Assembly: GCA_913056395.1 (NCBI GenBank)
Contig: CAJXMG010000014.1
Span: 1 to 64,000, forward strand
Direction: 5' to 3'
Length of the DNA: 64,000 nt
Origin: an uncultured bacterium
GTDB taxonomy: Bacteria > Planctomycetota > UBA8108 > UBA1146
The translations under genes were made by a program, and so were the position numbers. Positions 62,043-64,000 of this stretch are shown here, one piece after another. Positions within the stretch are counted from its first letter, which is position 1. Each line of letters opens with the position of its first letter. The notes under the pieces were generated by a model that made no database searches, had not been told where the DNA came from, and saw only the letters and a list, made by a program, of their open reading frames with translations.

Positions 62043-63680
62043 ATGGAAAACCAAATTTTCAATCCGGGAACTCCCGACAACGAACCGATTCTCGACTACG
62101 CCCCGGGATCTCCTGAGAGAAGCTCCCTGGAGGCCCGGCTCGATTCCATGGCCACAGAGGTTCCCGAGATCCCCTGCATCATCGGTGGTGAGGCGATCTA
62201 TACCGGTGAAATCCGTGAGCAGGTCTCTCCACACAATCACCAGCATGTTCTTGCCCGTTGGCATTGCGCCACTCCGGAAGTCGTGCAGAAGGCGATCGCC
62301 TCAGCACAGCAAGCCTGGAAAGAATGGTCACGGGTTTCCCAACAGGTCCGCTCAGCCGTCATGGAGCGGGCAGCGGTTCTTCTGCAGGGGAGTCACTGGC
62401 GCAATGAGATCAACGCCTCAACGATGCTCGGCCAATCCAAGACGGTCTTCCAGTCTGAGATCGATGCGGCGTGCGAGCTGGTCGACTTCTTTCGCTTCAA
62501 CAATCACTACGCACTCGATCAGATCCCAAGAGAGCAACCCCCCATCAATCCACCGGGCATCTGGAACCATGTCGACCATCGTCCCCTCGAGGGATACGTC
62601 TATGCAGTAACGCCCTTCAATTTCACATCCATCGCCGCAAACCTTTGTTGTGCACCGGCATTGATGGGCAACACGGTGGTCTGGAAACCGTCGGAACATT
62701 CGGTTCTTTCCAATTGGGTTTCCTATCGCCTTCTGGAAGAGGCAGGCCTGCCTCCTGGTGTCATCAACTTTGTTCCCGGAGATCCGGTTTCCATCACCGG
62801 AGAAGCACTCGCTTCCCCTGATTTTGCCGGAATCCATTACACCGGTTCGACCCAGATTTTCCGTCAGCTGTGGCAACAGATCGGCGAAAAACTGGAGCAT
62901 TACCGCAACTACCCGCGCATCGTCGGTGAAACCGGCGGCAAGGATTTCATTTTCGCCCACCCCAGTGCAAACGTCGAAGCTCTCAGCGCTGCAACGATTC
63001 GTGGGGCGTTTGAGTACCAGGGTCAAAAGTGCTCCGCAGCCAGCCGCATGTACGTGCCGCAAAGCCTCTGGCCCCAGTTGAAAGAATCCCTGATCGAAAC
63101 CACCCGCTCCTTGCCGATGGGTGATGTCCGCGATTTCAGCAACTTCATGGGTGCGGTCATTCACAAAGGTGCTTTTGATCGCAACCGCTCTGCCATAGAA
63201 AGAGCCCGCGAGAACTCCGATTGTGAAATCATTTGCGGTGGTGAAACGGATGACTCCAAAGGCTGGTTCGTCAGCCCGACCATCATCGAATGCCAGAATC
63301 CAAAATATGAAACGATGGAGACCGAGTTGTTCGGTCCTGTTCTTTCGGTCCATGTCTATGCCGATGACAAAGTGGAAGAAACCCTCGACTTGGTCGACTC
63401 AACCAGCCCCTACGCTCTCACCGGAGCGGTATTCTCCAGTGACCGCGTCGCAGCAGACAGGATCTCTGACCGCTTGCGTTACAGTGCGGGCAATTTCTAC
63501 ATCAACGACAAGCCCACCGGCGCCGTCGTCGGTCAGCAGCCCTTTGGGGGAGCACGCGCTTCCGGAACAGACGACAAGGCTGGCTCAGCCCTGAATCTGC
63601 TTCGCTGGATTGCCCCGCGAACGGTGAAGGAAAACTTCGCGCCCCCCACGGATCACCGCTACCCACACATGGGTTCATAA
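62043..63680 (+). CDS. pruA: 1-pyrroline-5-carboxylate/glutamate semialdehyde dehydrogenase
   Basis: 545 residues, the stand-alone ALDH4 type. It oxidises glutamate semialdehyde to glutamate with NAD in proline breakdown. The NAD-binding segment AVTPFNFTSIAANLCCAPAL and WKPSEHSVLSNW, the catalytic Glu in VGETGGKDF (about 300), the Cys in YQGQKCSAASR (about 332), and the motif QQPFGGARASGTDDKAG near 500 are all present. The N-terminus (NPGTPDNEPILDYAPGSPER) is the usual opening of this subfamily. No putA or proline transporter is near it. A hairpin terminator follows. Confidence 0.92.
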   Translation: MENQIFNPGTPDNEPILDYAPGSPERSSLEARLDSMATEVPEIPCIIGGEAIYTGEIREQVSPHNHQHVLARWHCATPEVVQKAIASAQQAWKEWSRVSQQVRSAVMERAAVLLQGSHWRNEINASTMLGQSKTVFQSEIDAACELVDFFRFNNHYALDQIPREQPPINPPGIWNHVDHRPLEGYVYAVTPFNFTSIAANLCCAPALMGNTVVWKPSEHSVLSNWVSYRLLEEAGLPPGVINFVPGDPVSITGEALASPDFAGIHYTGSTQIFRQLWQQIGEKLEHYRNYPRIVGETGGKDFIFAHPSANVEALSAATIRGAFEYQGQKCSAASRMYVPQSLWPQLKESLIETTRSLPMGDVRDFSNFMGAVIHKGAFDRNRSAIERARENSDCEIICGGETDDSKGWFVSPTIIECQNPKYETMETELFGPVLSVHVYADDKVEETLDLVDSTSPYALTGAVFSSDRVAADRISDRLRYSAGNFYINDKPTGAVVGQQPFGGARASGTDDKAGSALNLLRWIAPRTVKENFAPPTDHRYPHMGS

Positions 63681-63723
63681 CTCGGAATCAATTCGATTTA
63701 TCCTGCGTTGAAATCGTTCACCG

Positions 63724-63765
63724 AGAAGGCAGTTTCCCCGGAATTCGGGAAAACTGCCTTCTTGC
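63724..63765 (+). terminator. Terminator-like hairpin after pruA
   Basis: AGAAGGCAGTTT pairs with AAACTGCCTTCT (12 bp), extended by CCC/GGG near the loop after one mismatch. Only CTTCTT follows, so the T-run is short. Confidence 0.7.
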
Positions 63766-63925
63766 ATCCCTAAAATAGACCCACGTGTCCGCTATTGTTC
63801 ATGTGAATCGATATTCCCGGGACGATTCTGCCGTACCACACGTATCTCAGGGGGTAGATTCGGATTGAACAAGTATGCGAGCGATATCCAAATTTGATAT
63901 CTCGCGAAAGATTGAAGGTAGTCTG

Positions 63926-64000
63926 ATGACTCACTTGTACTCCAGGGGAATTGAGTACGCTCTGCGTTGCCTCCAGTTGATGGCACAGAATCCGGCGATC
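63926..64000 (+). CDS. Rrf2-family transcriptional regulator, 3' truncated by window edge
   Basis: Only the first 25 codons are visible: MTHLYSRGIEYALRCLQLMA then QNPAI. The pattern (S/T)RxxEYALRxLxxLA is the start of the winged helix in Rrf2 proteins (IscR, NsrR, CymR and relatives). GAAGG lies eight bases before the ATG. Whether it carries the three-Cys cluster site cannot be seen. It is 245 bases after pruA, beyond a terminator, so it has its own promoter. Confidence 0.72.
   Translation, partial: MTHLYSRGIEYALRCLQLMAQNPAI

Overview
The window is a dense bacterial chromosome segment with no tRNA, rRNA, CRISPR array, prophage or insertion sequence that I could recognise. Several features indicate a Gram-negative cell: a Kdo transferase (WaaA), two porin-like beta-barrel proteins ending in Phe, a lipoprotein and SecA. 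Five secreted proteins combine cohesin-like beta-sandwich domains with a C-terminal pair of dockerin/EF-hand-like repeats. That style of protein, together with MglA/roadblock proteins and ECF sigma factors, suggests a Planctomycetota-like lineage. This placement is inference; no 16S gene is present.

Layout. Positions 1-4991 hold four tandem secreted cohesin-like/dockerin-like proteins, the first cut by the window edge. Positions 5037-8518 hold a 1-Cys peroxiredoxin, an esterase, a TPR-zincin protein and metK. Positions 8625-13963 form a minus-strand run: a zinc-less DksA-like protein, pyrD, secA and waaA. Positions 14351-17360 carry a XerD-type recombinase, a double-FHA protein and a fifth dockerin-like protein. 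After about 950 bp without a gene comes a sigma-54 response regulator coupled to a reduced histidine-kinase-like protein (18312-20353). purF (20912) follows behind a hairpin-rich leader ending in an intrinsic terminator.

Positions 23303-35114 are mostly housekeeping on the minus strand: a SerA-like dehydrogenase, fabF, acpP, fabG, fabD, plsX, rpmF, alaS, a PfkB kinase, xseB, and xseA with an unusual N-terminal domain. purH, a small membrane protein and lepB lie on the plus strand (35256-37973). Two related outer-membrane porins (38047-40638), a double-domain SagB-type oxidoreductase and an M24 peptidase come next.

The most distinctive block is 43854-46822: a TPR-roadblock fusion, a small roadblock protein, an MglA-type GTPase carrying a C-terminal membrane anchor, and a second separate roadblock protein, all co-oriented. 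It looks like a membrane-tethered small-GTPase module. Around it are a zinc-ribbon membrane protein, a duplicated-domain lipoprotein and an exported HEAT-repeat protein containing a pseudo-receiver domain.

The right end has larC overlapping an ECF sigma factor, an anti-sigma-like membrane protein and a secreted protein of unknown function. These are followed by the threonine/aspartate operon hom-thrC-thrB-lysC, gcvP, a pruA-type dehydrogenase, and the first codons of an Rrf2-family regulator cut by the window edge. Many junctions show ATGA overlaps and hairpin terminators, so operon boundaries can be drawn with fair confidence.
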